This document shows, piece after piece, positions 1 to 7,923 of a DNA stretch of 64,000 nucleotides. Below the pieces are notes generated by a model. It saw only the letters and a list, made by a program, of their open reading frames with translations. It did not search any database and was not told where the DNA came from. Position 1 is the stretch's first letter; each line of letters begins with the position of its first letter. The stretch is taken from assembly GCF_003666015.1 (NCBI RefSeq), contig NZ_QPLT01000010.1, positions 1-64,000 on the forward strand, given 5' to 3'. Source of the DNA: Halorubrum sp. Atlit-26R (GTDB taxonomy: Archaea > Halobacteriota > Halobacteria > Halobacteriales > Haloferacaceae). The position numbers and the translations under genes are program-made.

Positions 1-1
1 C

Positions 2-115
2 CCAACGCGGAGTTCGATCTCGCTCCACAAACGACAAGTCGATCCACGCTATACGTTCGCTGAGGCGGTCGAATTCTGGCATAGACACTCAGAAATCGAC
101 CGCCTCATCCTCTAA
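2..115 (+). CDS. C-terminal end of an unidentified protein (partial)
   Basis: An open frame runs in from the left edge and stops at a TAA at 113-115, giving about 37 residues that end in FWHRHSEIDRLIL. The segment has a plausible amphipathic composition but is too short to assign to a family. It is followed by repeat-like AT-rich sequence rather than another gene. It could equally be a chance open frame. Confidence 0.3.
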   Translation, partial: PTRSSISLHKRQVDPRYTFAEAVEFWHRHSEIDRLIL

Positions 116-130
116 CTTTACGCGACCCGT

Positions 131-243
131 CGATCCGGGATCGGTTATTTATAAACGAGCGGGTGGAGGTTCCATGGCGCCTAATTCGTATTAAAACGGC
201 CTTGGCGACCGAAGTGCTCCCACACCGTCGGTGGTTTATAAAT
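131..243 (+). repeat. degenerate remnant of the TTTATAAA repeat family
   Basis: Bases 145-160 read TTATTTATAAACGAGC, preceded by CGATCC and TCGG. This matches the right-hand end of the intergenic element at 7460-7923. A second TTTATAAAT lies at 235-243. The 57-bp spacing seen in intact arrays is lost here, so this is probably an eroded copy. No gene is supported between 116 and 322. Confidence 0.4.
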
Positions 244-322
244 AATCAGGCGCCCGCTCACCTCACGATCACCGCTCGTCCCGTGCGGAACCCATTTGCC
301 TCGCCGTCGCGTACACGTCCGC

Positions 323-667
323 ATGACGTTCAGCCCCGAAACGGACGCCGACCCCGAGGAGATCGAAGCGCGCGTCGAGAACACCATCGCCGACAACGAC
401 GTGGTGCTGTTCATGAAGGGGAACCGCCTGATGCCGCAGTGCGGCTACTCGAAGCGCGCCGTCGAGCTCATCTCGCAACACGTCGAGGAGTTCGAGACGG
501 TCGACGTGCTGCCCGCGCTCCCGCAGTACCGCGAGGCGCTCGAATCGCACAGCGACTGGGAGACGATCCCGCAGACGTTCGTCGACGGGGAGTTCGTCGG
601 CGGCAGCGACGTCCTGGCCGAACTCGACGAGCGCGGCGAGCTCGCCGCCGAACTGGGCGCGGAGTGA
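323..667 (+). CDS. monothiol glutaredoxin family protein (CGYS type)
   Basis: This is a 114-residue cytosolic thioredoxin-fold protein. The redox motif CGYS lies at residues 40-43 after the MKGNRLMPQ strand-loop. The cis-proline segment TIPQTF is at 81-86 and the GG of the glutathione-like binding loop at 93-94. These features match the CGFS glutaredoxin family (GrxD/Grx5-like), which carries Fe-S clusters or reduces disulfides. Haloarchaea use gamma-glutamylcysteine rather than glutathione, and a glutamate-cysteine ligase gene lies in this window at 38933. I chose the ATG at 323 over an upstream one at 296 because the upstream residues are Arg-rich and unlike the fold. Confidence 0.88.
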   Translation: MTFSPETDADPEEIEARVENTIADNDVVLFMKGNRLMPQCGYSKRAVELISQHVEEFETVDVLPALPQYREALESHSDWETIPQTFVDGEFVGGSDVLAELDERGELAAELGAE

Positions 668-755
668 GGCCCGGCTCCGGTGCCGGATCCCCGCCTCGAA
701 GCGTGAGACGCCGGGCGAGCGCGTCGCGCCGATCTTCACACCTCGAAGGGCAGTC

Positions 756-763
756 CATATAAA
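756..763 (+). promoter_or_regulatory. TATA-like box for the gene at 847
   Basis: CATATAAA fits an archaeal TATA box. It predicts transcription starting about 25 bases downstream and a leader of roughly 60 bases. A short hairpin, CCTAC and GTAGG, lies within that leader. Confidence 0.4.
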
Positions 764-846
764 CCTACGGTGCCTACGTGGGGTAGGTGCAGCCGTTGCC
801 GCTGCCGCCGTGACCACCGGTTCGACCCCACCGCATTCCACAAACA

Positions 847-1416
847 ATGACAGGCCGCGTGTTCCGACTTCATTCGACGCTCGAACTGCCCCTCGAAGAC
901 GTAGAGACGTACTTCGACGAAGATCCCGACCTGCCGCAGGAGATCGACGACATCGACATCACGCGTCGAAACAACACACTCATCATCAAGGCCCTGTCCG
1001 ACGACGAGTCGATCAGCAAGTACACGCCCACGGCGCAGCTGAAGGCGTCGGTCACGGAGACCCGAGTCTGGGAGGAGGAGCCGCCCCGCGCCGGCGGCCC
1101 GCAGTGGATGGACGACGAGGAGGAGGAGATCCCCTCAGAGCTCGTCGAGTTCGCCTGCTTCAAGGGCGACCGCGAGACCGTCCTCCAGAACTCCGCGCTC
1201 CAGTACCCCATGTTCCTCGTGTTACGGCAGATCGCGCTGCTCTCCGAGAAGGGGACGCTGACCGCGATCACCGAGGAGGACGACGAGCTGGAGGCGACGC
1301 GGATCGTCGAGGGCGAGCCGCGCCCCGCCAGCATCGAGGTCGTCGAGAGCCCGCAGGGCGCCGGCGAGGGCGACGGCGGCGTCAACTGGCGCGACAACGA
1401 GTTCATCTCGGAGTAA
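847..1416 (+). CDS. conserved haloarchaeal protein of unknown function
   Basis: A 189-residue acidic soluble protein with no signal peptide or membrane segment. The N-terminal 75 residues (RLHSTLELPLEDV, then ITRRNNTLIIKAL and KYTPTAQLKASV) look like a compact folded domain of the kind conserved across haloarchaea. A central stretch of EEEE residues and a Gly-rich C-terminus follow. I do not recognise a catalytic motif. The transposon-like element with tnpB begins immediately after its stop codon. Confidence 0.75.
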   Translation: MTGRVFRLHSTLELPLEDVETYFDEDPDLPQEIDDIDITRRNNTLIIKALSDDESISKYTPTAQLKASVTETRVWEEEPPRAGGPQWMDDEEEEIPSELVEFACFKGDRETVLQNSALQYPMFLVLRQIALLSEKGTLTAITEEDDELEATRIVEGEPRPASIEVVESPQGAGEGDGGVNWRDNEFISE

Positions 1417-1420
1417 ACTA

Positions 1421-1570
1421 CCCTACCCTACTCGCTCACGGCGCTGCCGTTCGCTTCGTTGAGGGTAGGGCTTTCGCGTGGACTCCCGTTCTGGCCATCG
1501 CTGGCAGGCTCGTAATCGCCGTTCACGTTCAACGTCCCGCGATTCAAGCGCACGTTTACGGGTGCGCCTC
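1421..1570 (-). ncRNA. candidate omega-RNA (reRNA) scaffold at the tnpB 3' end
   Basis: TnpB nucleases of this family are guided by an RNA that overlaps the 3' end of tnpB and runs through the right end. Here the terminal hairpin has a perfect 9-bp outer stem (AGGGTAGGG with CCCTACCCT) and an inner ACGGC/GCCGT stem at 1438-1450. The tnpB stop codon (1428-1430) lies inside it. A guide would be read from bases just below 1421, which is the 3' end of the neighbouring gene. The 5' boundary given is a guess. Confidence 0.4.
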
Positions 1571-2702
1571 CACCCGACGACGTTTGCGCCGAGCGGAGAT
1601 GCTTCAGACCGATATTCTTCGCTGCGTTGTAGTCGGCGTTCACTTCGTAACCGCACTTCTGGCAGCAGAACCGCGCTTGTGTCTCGCGGTTTTCTCGGAG
1701 TGTCGTCCCGCACTTGGAACACCGCTGGGAGGTGTAGGCGGGACTCACCTGCTCGACGGAGATGCCGACTATCTCGGCTTTGTACTCGACGTACTCGAAC
1801 ACACGTTGGAACGCCCACGCGTGGAACTTCTTGGCGTTCGGCATCCGCTCACGAATGCCGGTCAGGTTCTCGAACGCGATCACGTCACAGTCGTATTCGA
1901 CGGCTTCCGCGACGAGTTCTTTCGAGACTGTGTGTAAAAAGTGGTCGTACCGACCTGTCTCGGTGCGTCCGACCGATTGGATGGTTTCGTGAGCAGCCCG
2001 CGTCCCGCGCTGGTGAAGCGATCCACGCCGCTTTTCGAACTCGCGGTGCCAGTGGTTTAGCTCTGCGCCGTTCCAGAACGTGCCCGTGGAGGTGACGGCG
2101 ACGTTTTCGATGCCGAGGTCAACGCCGAGGACTGTGCTGTGCCCGTCGTTGCCGTCGTCGGCAGTCTCGAACTCCGCGTCCGCCTTTGTGCGGACGTGAA
2201 GGTAGAATTCGCCGTCGCGGTAGTGGAGTTCCGCGCCTGTCTCTTCGTAGTCGTCGTTGAACAGATACTCCGAGTGGGGCGTCTCACGGTTACCGTCTGG
2301 CACGACGTACTCGGCGGTGATACGGCCTTCGACGGTCGAGAGCGTCGCGTGGTCTTCGTTAAACGTCGCACACCGCTTGTCGTAGACGAGAGTTGAGGCA
2401 GTGAAATGCGGCTTCCCTGCGTAGTCACCTTGTTTCCAGCGGGCGACGACGCTTTGGACGGCGTCGGCGGCCTTGTTACGGGCGTTCTGGACGAGATTCG
2501 CTTGAAGTCGCGTCTCGGCTCGCACGTCGTCGTAGGTCTCGCGTTGTAGCTCGGCCTTGCTTGTTGTTTTATACTCGCCTTGCCAGGCTTGGTCGACGAC
2601 GTAGTTGGCGGCCCACAGGAACTCGGAGATAGTTTCATGGAGGAGGTCGGCGTCGCTGTCGGCCACGTCGAGTTTGACGGGGACCGTGCGACGCACCTCC
2701 AT
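1428..2702 (-). CDS. tnpB: TnpB, RNA-guided endonuclease of an IS200/IS605-type element
   Basis: A 424-residue RuvC-fold nuclease. The three acidic catalytic residues are all present: D195 in GVDLG, E278 in AFENL and D357 in NADYNA. The zinc finger cysteines C328, C331, C347 and C350 lie between the last two. The N-terminal 130 residues form the usual helical and beta wedge region. Length and motif order match full-length haloarchaeal TnpB, so the protein looks active. The coding sequence has more A and T at third positions than its neighbours, which fits horizontal origin. No tnpA is nearby. Confidence 0.93.
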   Translation of the reverse strand: MEVRRTVPVKLDVADSDADLLHETISEFLWAANYVVDQAWQGEYKTTSKAELQRETYDDVRAETRLQANLVQNARNKAADAVQSVVARWKQGDYAGKPHFTASTLVYDKRCATFNEDHATLSTVEGRITAEYVVPDGNRETPHSEYLFNDDYEETGAELHYRDGEFYLHVRTKADAEFETADDGNDGHSTVLGVDLGIENVAVTSTGTFWNGAELNHWHREFEKRRGSLHQRGTRAAHETIQSVGRTETGRYDHFLHTVSKELVAEAVEYDCDVIAFENLTGIRERMPNAKKFHAWAFQRVFEYVEYKAEIVGISVEQVSPAYTSQRCSKCGTTLRENRETQARFCCQKCGYEVNADYNAAKNIGLKHLRSAQTSSGGGAPVNVRLNRGTLNVNGDYEPASDGQNGSPRESPTLNEANGSAVSE

Positions 2703-2761
2703 CCGTAATTCAGACGTTACGCTAAGTTTTTATGATAATACTGTTTTTGGAGGAGAGGTAG

Positions 2762-2778
2762 CCACGTGTAGAACGTGG
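2762..2778 (-). repeat. left-end hairpin of the tnpB element
   Basis: CCACGT (2762-2767) and ACGTGG (2773-2778) pair around a 5-base loop, upstream of tnpB on its strand. Subterminal hairpins of this kind are the TnpA recognition sites in the family. Confidence 0.5.
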
Positions 2779-2804
2779 TAATGACGGTATCATGTCGGTT
2801 TCCT

Positions 2805-2847
2805 CCCCGACCTACTCGCTCCCTTCGGTCGCTCCTTGAGGTCGGGG
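2805..2847 (-). repeat. second right-end-like hairpin, possible fossil of another element
   Basis: CCCCGACCT (2805-2813) pairs perfectly with AGGTCGGGG (2839-2847). The loop contains ACTCGCTC and ends TTG before the second arm. The right-end hairpin of the intact element has the same architecture and shared bases, ACTCGCTC then TTG, but a different stem. This copy sits outside the left end and has no tnpB of its own. Confidence 0.45.
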
Positions 2848-2890
2848 GCTCCAGCTTGAATTACGCTGAAGCAGCGCGCTCGCCGCGGCG

Positions 2891-4132
2891 TCAGCGGTCG
2901 GCCGACGGCGTCGTCGTGCGACGGTTCATCGCGTCGAACCCGCCTTTTAAATCCGCGATCAGGTCGTCTACCCCTTCGATGCCGACCGACACGCGGAGCA
3001 ACGTGTCCGAGATCCCGAGCACTTCCCGCTCCGCGGGCGAGAGCGGTTCGTGAGTCATCGCGGCCGGCAGCTCGATCAGGCTCTCGACGCCGCCGACGGA
3101 GACCGCGAGCGTGAACTCCGTCAGCGCCTCGACGAACCGTTTCGCGTCGTCTATCGTCCCGTCGAGTTCGAACGAGAGGATCCCGCCGAAGCCGGACATC
3201 TGCTCGCGGGCGAGCTCGTGGTCGGGATGACTCGACAGCCCCGGGTAGTACACGTCGCTCACCTCCGCCCGTCCGTCGAGGAACTCGGCGACGGCCGTCG
3301 CGTTCGCCTCGTGTCTCTCCATCCGCGCGGCGAGCGTCTTGGTGCCTCGTAACACGAGGTAGCTGTCGAAGGGGCCGCTCACGGCGCCCACGCCGACTCG
3401 CTGGAGGAACCGGATCTCCTCGGCCAGCGCGTCGTCGTCGGTGACGACCGCGCCGGCGATGGCGTCGGAGTGACCGTTGAGGTATTTCGTCGTGCTGTGC
3501 GCGACGACGTCGGCGCCCAGTTCGAGCGGGCGCTGGAAGTACGGGCTCGCGAACGTGTTGTCCACGCCGAACAGCACGTCTCGGTCCGCGACCAGGTCGG
3601 CGATACCGGCGATGTCACACAGCGCGAGCTTGGGGTTCGTCGGCGACTCCATCCAGACGATGGCGGTCTCCTCGCGGAGCGCGGCCGCCACGTTCGCCGT
3701 GTCCGTCGCGTCGACGTACGTGACGTCGACGCCGAGGCGCGACCGGAACACGTCGTCGAGCATCCGACGGGTGCCGGCGTACAGGTCCTCGAAGGCGACG
3801 ACGTGGTCGCCGGGGGTCAGCCGAGCGAGCAGCGTCGTGAATATCGCCGCGGTGCCCGAGGCGAACGCGGCCCCGTGAGCGCCGCCTTCGAGCGCGGCGA
3901 TTCGGGTCTCCAGCGCGTGTCGGGTGGGATTCGACAGCCGGCCGTAGACGAACTCGCCGGCGGCCGGGTCGACGTCATCCAGTCGCATCTCGGTATCGAG
4001 GCCCGGCAGGGCGAACGTCGACGAGAGGTGAATCGGCGAGACGACGTCGCCCGCCTCGCTCCCGGTCTCGAACGGCTCTTCGCCCTCGGAGACGGCGAGC
4101 GTCTCGAACGTCGACTTCGATCGGTCTTCCAT
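2891..4132 (-). CDS. metB: cystathionine gamma-synthase/gamma-lyase family PLP enzyme
   Basis: A 413-residue cytosolic type I PLP enzyme of cysteine/methionine metabolism. The Schiff-base lysine is K216 in HSTTKYLNGHSD, and the PLP-ring aspartate is D191 in VDNTF. The SPIHLSSTF, YGRLSNPT and FASGTAA segments typical of the Cys/Met family are present. Synthase and lyase cannot be separated by eye. I start at the ATG at 4132 (MEDRSKST), because the extra 15 residues upstream cross the likely promoter. A 6-bp inverted repeat lies 34-52 bases upstream. Confidence 0.9.
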   Translation of the reverse strand: MEDRSKSTFETLAVSEGEEPFETGSEAGDVVSPIHLSSTFALPGLDTEMRLDDVDPAAGEFVYGRLSNPTRHALETRIAALEGGAHGAAFASGTAAIFTTLLARLTPGDHVVAFEDLYAGTRRMLDDVFRSRLGVDVTYVDATDTANVAAALREETAIVWMESPTNPKLALCDIAGIADLVADRDVLFGVDNTFASPYFQRPLELGADVVAHSTTKYLNGHSDAIAGAVVTDDDALAEEIRFLQRVGVGAVSGPFDSYLVLRGTKTLAARMERHEANATAVAEFLDGRAEVSDVYYPGLSSHPDHELAREQMSGFGGILSFELDGTIDDAKRFVEALTEFTLAVSVGGVESLIELPAAMTHEPLSPAEREVLGISDTLLRVSVGIEGVDDLIADLKGGFDAMNRRTTTPSADR

Positions 4133-4165
4133 ACGCGAACTCCGACGCACCGTCGCTAATAGTTT

Positions 4166-4184
4166 ATCATTTTTCATTAATGAT
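4166..4184 (-). promoter_or_regulatory. inverted repeat in the metB promoter
   Basis: ATCATT (4166-4171) and AATGAT (4179-4184) form a perfect inverted repeat with a 7-base spacer in an AT-rich patch upstream of metB. It could be an operator or TATA/BRE context. No regulator is identified. Confidence 0.3.
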
Positions 4185-4313
4185 GCTGGATTTCCGGATA
4201 ACTCGCGGGGATATTACTGTTGTATCGACAGATCGACGCGTCCGGGAGCCGACAGTCGACGGTCGTCAACCGGGACCGTCGACGATTTACGTAAGCCGGG
4301 CGTTCCCTCGCCA

Positions 4314-5030
4314 ATGACCGACGACTGGGTGAGCCTCTTTTCGGGCGGCAAGGACTCCTCGTGGGCGCTGTACCGCGCCTTAGAGGAGGGCCTCGACGTC
4401 TCGCGGCTGCTGACCGTCCACCCCGCCGGCGACTCGTACATGTACCACACGCCGGCGACGGAGCTCGCCTCGCTCGCGGCCGAGAGCGTCGGGATCGACC
4501 TCGTCGAGGTGTCGCCCGACGACTTCGGCGCAGACGACGTCGACGACGCCGGCGCGCAGGGCGACGCCGAACTGGAGCCGATGGAGGCGGCCCTCCGCGA
4601 GGTCGCCGCCGCGGACGACGTCGACCTCGCGGGCGTCACGGCCGGCGCCGTCGAGAGCGAGTTCCAGACGAACCGGATTCGGGCGATGTGCGACCGGCTC
4701 GGGATCGACCTGTTCGCGCCGCTGTGGCAGCGGGACCCGGTCGAGCTCGCGGAGGCCATGTTCGACGCCGGCTTCGAGATCCGGATCGTTCAGGTGGCGG
4801 CGTACGGGCTCGACGAGTCGTGGCTCGGGCGGCGGTTCGACGCCGACGCGCTCGACGAGCTGCTCGCGCTCCGCGAGGAGTACGGCGTCCACCCGCTCGG
4901 CGAGGGCGGCGAGTTCGAGACGTACGTCGTCGACGGGCCGCACATGGACCGCCGCATCGACCTCACGTACGACGCGGTGTGGGAGGGCGACCGGGGGCAC
5001 GTCGAGATCCGGGACGCGCACCTAGAGTGA
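4314..5030 (+). CDS. dph6: diphthine--ammonia ligase (Dph6-type ATP pyrophosphatase)
   Basis: A 238-residue protein of the adenine nucleotide alpha-hydrolase fold. The P-loop SGGKDS is at residues 10-15, followed by the characteristic sequence of the archaeal/eukaryotic diphthine-ammonia ligase: GVTAGAVESEFQTNRI, then PLWQRDP and HPLGEGGEFET. Dph6 performs the last step of diphthamide formation on elongation factor 2, using ATP and ammonium. It is divergent from metB and convergent with the glutamate dehydrogenase gene. Confidence 0.88.
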   Translation: MTDDWVSLFSGGKDSSWALYRALEEGLDVSRLLTVHPAGDSYMYHTPATELASLAAESVGIDLVEVSPDDFGADDVDDAGAQGDAELEPMEAALREVAAADDVDLAGVTAGAVESEFQTNRIRAMCDRLGIDLFAPLWQRDPVELAEAMFDAGFEIRIVQVAAYGLDESWLGRRFDADALDELLALREEYGVHPLGEGGEFETYVVDGPHMDRRIDLTYDAVWEGDRGHVEIRDAHLE

Positions 5031-5065
5031 GTCGAAGCGGTTCCTGAAGCGGTCGAATCTGCCCG

Positions 5066-6319
5066 CTACGGCCAGCTACCGGCCTGGTCGTACGCGTCCA
5101 CGATCCGGCCGATGCCGACGACGTACGCCGCGGTGCGGAGGTTGTGGACCTCGTTCGACTCGTAGGTGTCGACGAGCGTGTCGAACGCGTCCGTGATCAC
5201 GCGTTCCAGCTCCTCGTTGACGCGCTCCTCGGTCCAGCTGAACCGCTGTCGGTTCTGGACCCACTCGAAGTAGGAGACGGTGACGCCGCCCGCGTTCGCG
5301 AGGATGTCGGGGACGACGTGGACGTCGCGCTCGGCGAGCACGTCGTCGGCGCCGGGCGTGAGCGGCCCGTTGGCCGCCTCGACGACCAGCTTCGCGTCGA
5401 CGTCCGCCGCGAGGTCCTCGTCGACCGCGTTCTCCAGCGCGGCCGGGACGAGGCAGTCGACGTCGAGCGTGAGCAGCTCGTCGTTCGTGAGCGCGTCGGC
5501 GTCGGCGTAGCCCGTCACCGAGCCGGTCTCGGCCTTGTGCGCCTTCACGTCGCGGGGGTCGAGCCCGTCGGGGTCGTGGATTCCGCCGGAAGAGTCGGAC
5601 ACCGCGACCACGCTCGCGCCGAGGTCGTCGAGCAGCGCCGCTCCGATCGACCCGGCGTTACCGTACCCCTGGACCGCGACCGTCGCGCCCGCGAGGTCGC
5701 GGTCGAGCCAGTCGAACGCCTCGCGGGCCGACAGCGCCACGGAGCGGCCGGTCGCCTCGACGCGTCCCTCGCTGCCCCCCGAGTCGAGCGCCTTCCCCGT
5801 GATCACGCCCGGCGCGGTGGTGTTCTCTAAGGTCTCGTAGGTGTCTTTGATCCAGTTCATCTCCCGCTGGCCGGTGTTGACGTCCGGCGCGGGGATGTCG
5901 CGGTCCTCGCCGATCAGCGGGCGCAGTTCCGTCGCGAACGCGCGCGTCATCCGCTCTAACTCGGTCTCCGAGTAGTCGGCCGGGTCGATCGCGATTCCCC
6001 CCTTCCCGCCGCCGTAGGGCACGTCGACGACGGCGCACTTGTACGCCATCCAGCCGGAAAGCGCCTTCACCTCGTCGCGGGTGACGCCCGGATGATAGCG
6101 GATCCCCCCCTTGTAGGGGCCGCGGTCGCCGTTGAACTGCGAGCGGTACGCGCGGACGGTCTCCAGGGAGCCGTCGTCGCGCTCGAACGTCAGGTTCGTC
6201 TCTAACACCCGTTCCGGGTTCTGTAGGCGCTCGATGACGCCCGGATCGGCGTCGACGACCGCCGCGGCGTCGTCCACCTGCTCTCGCAGACTCTCGAACG
6301 GGTTCGCCTCAGAAGACAT
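5066..6319 (-). CDS. gdh: Glu/Leu/Phe/Val dehydrogenase (glutamate dehydrogenase)
   Basis: A 417-residue cytosolic dehydrogenase interconverting glutamate and 2-oxoglutarate. Substrate-binding K70 lies in [12 protein letters not shown]94 in MAYKCAV and catalytic K106 in PYGGGKGGI. The Rossmann glycine motif is VQGYGNAGS. Length is normal for a hexameric GDH. I start at ATG 6319 ([10 protein letters not shown]); longer upstream frames cross the tandem repeat and the next gene. The coenzyme preference is not obvious. Confidence 0.95.
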   Translation of the reverse strand: MSSEANPFESLREQVDDAAAVVDADPGVIERLQNPERVLETNLTFERDDGSLETVRAYRSQFNGDRGPYKGGIRYHPGVTRDEVKALSGWMAYKCAVVDVPYGGGKGGIAIDPADYSETELERMTRAFATELRPLIGEDRDIPAPDVNTGQREMNWIKDTYETLENTTAPGVITGKALDSGGSEGRVEATGRSVALSAREAFDWLDRDLAGATVAVQGYGNAGSIGAALLDDLGASVVAVSDSSGGIHDPDGLDPRDVKAHKAETGSVTGYADADALTNDELLTLDVDCLVPAALENAVDEDLAADVDAKLVVEAANGPLTPGADDVLAERDVHVVPDILANAGGVTVSYFEWVQNRQRFSWTEERVNEELERVITDAFDTLVDTYESNEVHNLRTAAYVVGIGRIVDAYDQAGSWP

Positions 6320-6409
6320 ACCATCACGTGCCGGCGGCCAGAGGTTAACTGTGACGACCGGTACGGAAATTGTGTGTGTCGACACCGCACACAGCCACTC
6401 CGGAAAGTC

Positions 6410-6516
6410 GGACGGGCGACTCGAAGGCAGCGCGGACGGGCGACTCGAAGGCAGCGCGGACGGGCGACTCGAAGGCAGCGCGGACGGGCGACTCGAAGGC
6501 AGCGCGGACGGGCGAC
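6410..6516. repeat. 24-bp tandem repeat, four full units plus a partial
   Basis: Units start at 6410, 6434, 6458 and 6482. Each begins GGACGGGCGACTCGAAGG and ends CAGCGC, and an 11-base partial copy starts at 6506. The copies look identical, so they arose recently. The block separates gdh from the CitE-like gene and touches the latter's stop codon. Twenty-four is a multiple of three, but neither strand shows a supported gene here. Confidence 0.9.
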
Positions 6517-6522
6517 CCGGCC

Positions 6523-7410
6523 TCAGCGGTCGCCGTCGGGCGCCCGGTCGAGGATCCGCTCCGCCTGCGCGATCAGCGGCGCGTCGATCATCTCCCCGTC
6601 GACTCGGAAGACGGCTCGGCCCTCCCGCTCCGCCTCGTCGCGCGCGTCGAGGACGGCCTCGGCCCACTCGACGTCCGCCGGATCCGGCGTGAACGCCTCG
6701 GTGATCGGCGCCACCTGCGCCGGGTGGATCGCGAGCTTCCCGTCGTAGCCGAGCCGCCGCGCGAACGCCGCGTCCTCGCGGAGCCCCGCCTCGTCGGAGA
6801 AGTCCGTGTACACCGTGTCGATCGCGTCGACGTCGGCCGCGCTCGCGGCGATGACGACGTGTTCGCGGGCGTACAGCACCTCCGTCCCCTCGTCGGTCCG
6901 GGTCGCGCCCACGTCGGCGGCGAGGTCCTCGGCGCCGAACACGAGCGCGTCGGTCGCGTCCGCGGCCGCGATCGACTGCGCGGAGAGCACTCCCGCCGCG
7001 GTCTCGACGAGCGCGAAGACCGCGAGGTCGCGTCCCCGCTCGGCGCACAGGTCGGCGACGCGCTCGACCCGGTCCGCGGCCTCCACCTTCGGCAGCATCA
7101 CCGCGTCGAGGCGGACGTCGTCGGTCCCGCCGCCGGGTCCGTCACCGGTCCCGTCCTCGCTACCTCCCCGCAGTACGCCGTCGAGGTCGGCCGCGGGCGC
7201 CTCGGCGGTCAGCCGCACGCAGACCTCCGCGTCCGGGTCGAACGAGGGGTCCGCGAGGACCTCGCGGACCGCGGCCCTCGCCTCGTCCTTCCGGCCGGGG
7301 GCGACGGCGTCTTCGAGGTCGAAGCAGATCACGTCGGCGCCGGCGCCGGGCGCCTTCCGCATGAGATCGGGGCTGTCGCCGGGCGAGAACAGCAGACTTC
7401 GTCTGGCCAT
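6523..7410 (-). CDS. CitE-like HpcH/HpaI aldolase family CoA-ester lyase
   Basis: A 295-residue TIM-barrel protein of the citrate lyase beta-subunit/malyl-CoA lyase superfamily. Seen motifs are [18 protein letters not shown] at the N-terminus, FDLEDAVAP, a metal-binding glutamate in ALVETAAGV and [11 protein letters not shown], and the [13 protein letters not shown] segment. Haloarchaea use CitE homologues in the methylaspartate cycle, so a malyl-CoA lyase or thioesterase role is possible. The exact substrate is not determined. A Gly/Asp-rich insert near residue 85 is lineage-specific. Confidence 0.85.
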   Translation of the reverse strand: MARRSLLFSPGDSPDLMRKAPGAGADVICFDLEDAVAPGRKDEARAAVREVLADPSFDPDAEVCVRLTAEAPAADLDGVLRGGSEDGTGDGPGGGTDDVRLDAVMLPKVEAADRVERVADLCAERGRDLAVFALVETAAGVLSAQSIAAADATDALVFGAEDLAADVGATRTDEGTEVLYAREHVVIAASAADVDAIDTVYTDFSDEAGLREDAAFARRLGYDGKLAIHPAQVAPITEAFTPDPADVEWAEAVLDARDEAEREGRAVFRVDGEMIDAPLIAQAERILDRAPDGDR

Positions 7411-7430
7411 GTCGAGGCCTCCCCGCCGTC

Positions 7431-7440
7431 GGATATAAAT
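7431..7440 (-). promoter_or_regulatory. TATA-like box of the CitE-like gene
   Basis: On the minus strand this reads ATTTATATCC, about 25 bases above the ATG at 7410. That spacing predicts a leaderless transcript. A GGGGAGG run lies between box and start. Confidence 0.45.
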
Positions 7441-7459
7441 CGTGGTCGTCCGGGGTGGA

Positions 7460-7923
7460 TCGTTTATAAATAAACGAGGTGATGCGGTGGCGCGTGCCTG
7501 CGAGCGGCCGCCCTCGGCGGCCGCGAGACAGCACGCGCGAGGGAGTCGGTCGGCGTTTTAAACGCCGACCGACGAGGCTGGGGAGGCGTGAGGTGCGGTC
7601 CCGCGAGCGACCGGAGGGAGCGAGCAGGAGCACGGAAGTCGCAGCCCGCGCAGCGAGCGAAGCGAGCGAGCAGGACCGTCTTCCGGCGGTTGCGGTGCCG
7701 TACGGGGCGGGACTCAAAGGGGCAGTCGCGAGGAGCGCGGAGGCGTTCACGAGAGCGGAGCTCTCGTGAGCCAATCAGAACGCGAAGCGTTCTGATGACG
7801 ACGTAAGGACCGCAGGGAGCGAGCGGAGCGAGTGACCGAGGACCGCAGCGAGCCTCCGCGCTCCTCGCGACTGGGGCTTTGGAGGTGTTCGTCGCCGATC
7901 TACTGTCGGTTATTTATAAACGA
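7460..7923 (+). repeat. structured intergenic element, copy 1 (464 bp, terminal inverted repeats)
   Basis: Bounded by perfect 14-bp inverted repeats, TCGTTTATAAATAA at 7460-7473 and its complement at 7910-7923. Inside, in order: an 8-bp stem (7490-7497 with 7531-7538) enclosing CGGCCGCC/GGCGGCCG; an 11-bp stem (7545-7555 with 7563-7573); the conserved block GACGAGGCTGGGGAGG; a roughly 100-base module shared with copy 5; GGGACTCAAAGGGG; then a perfect 22-bp stem (7723-7744 with 7852-7873) enclosing two 10-bp hairpins (at 7748-7770 and 7776-7798); and CTGGGGCTTTGGAGG. No protein-like frame is convincing. Confidence 0.8.

Larger units (their letters stand above)
1417..2790 (-). mobile_element. 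IS1341-type (tnpB-only) IS200/IS605-family element
   Basis: The element consists of tnpB on the minus strand plus end hairpins, with no tnpA. Its right end is the hairpin with arms at 1421-1429 and 1462-1470, lying one base past the stop codon region of the upstream gene. Its left end carries CCACGT at 2762-2767 pairing with ACGTGG at 2773-2778. Exact ends are uncertain because this family makes no target duplication. Moving it would need a TnpA from elsewhere. Confidence 0.75.

Noticed and set aside
1428-2702. tnpB as a Cas12 effector
   Set aside because: Length, single zinc finger, end hairpins and lack of any array or cas genes fit a transposon TnpB.
5066-7048. A single 660-residue glutamate dehydrogenase fusion
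   Set aside because: The upstream part is low-complexity antisense of the CitE-like gene and the 24-bp repeat. The family length fits the start at 6319.
7479-7806. Open frames in element copy 1 (and similar ones in the other copies) that could pass as Arg/Ser-rich proteins
   Set aside because: They are not shared in frame between copies, follow the palindromes, and have compositions expected from GC-rich inverted repeats. Covarying stems explain the sequence better.
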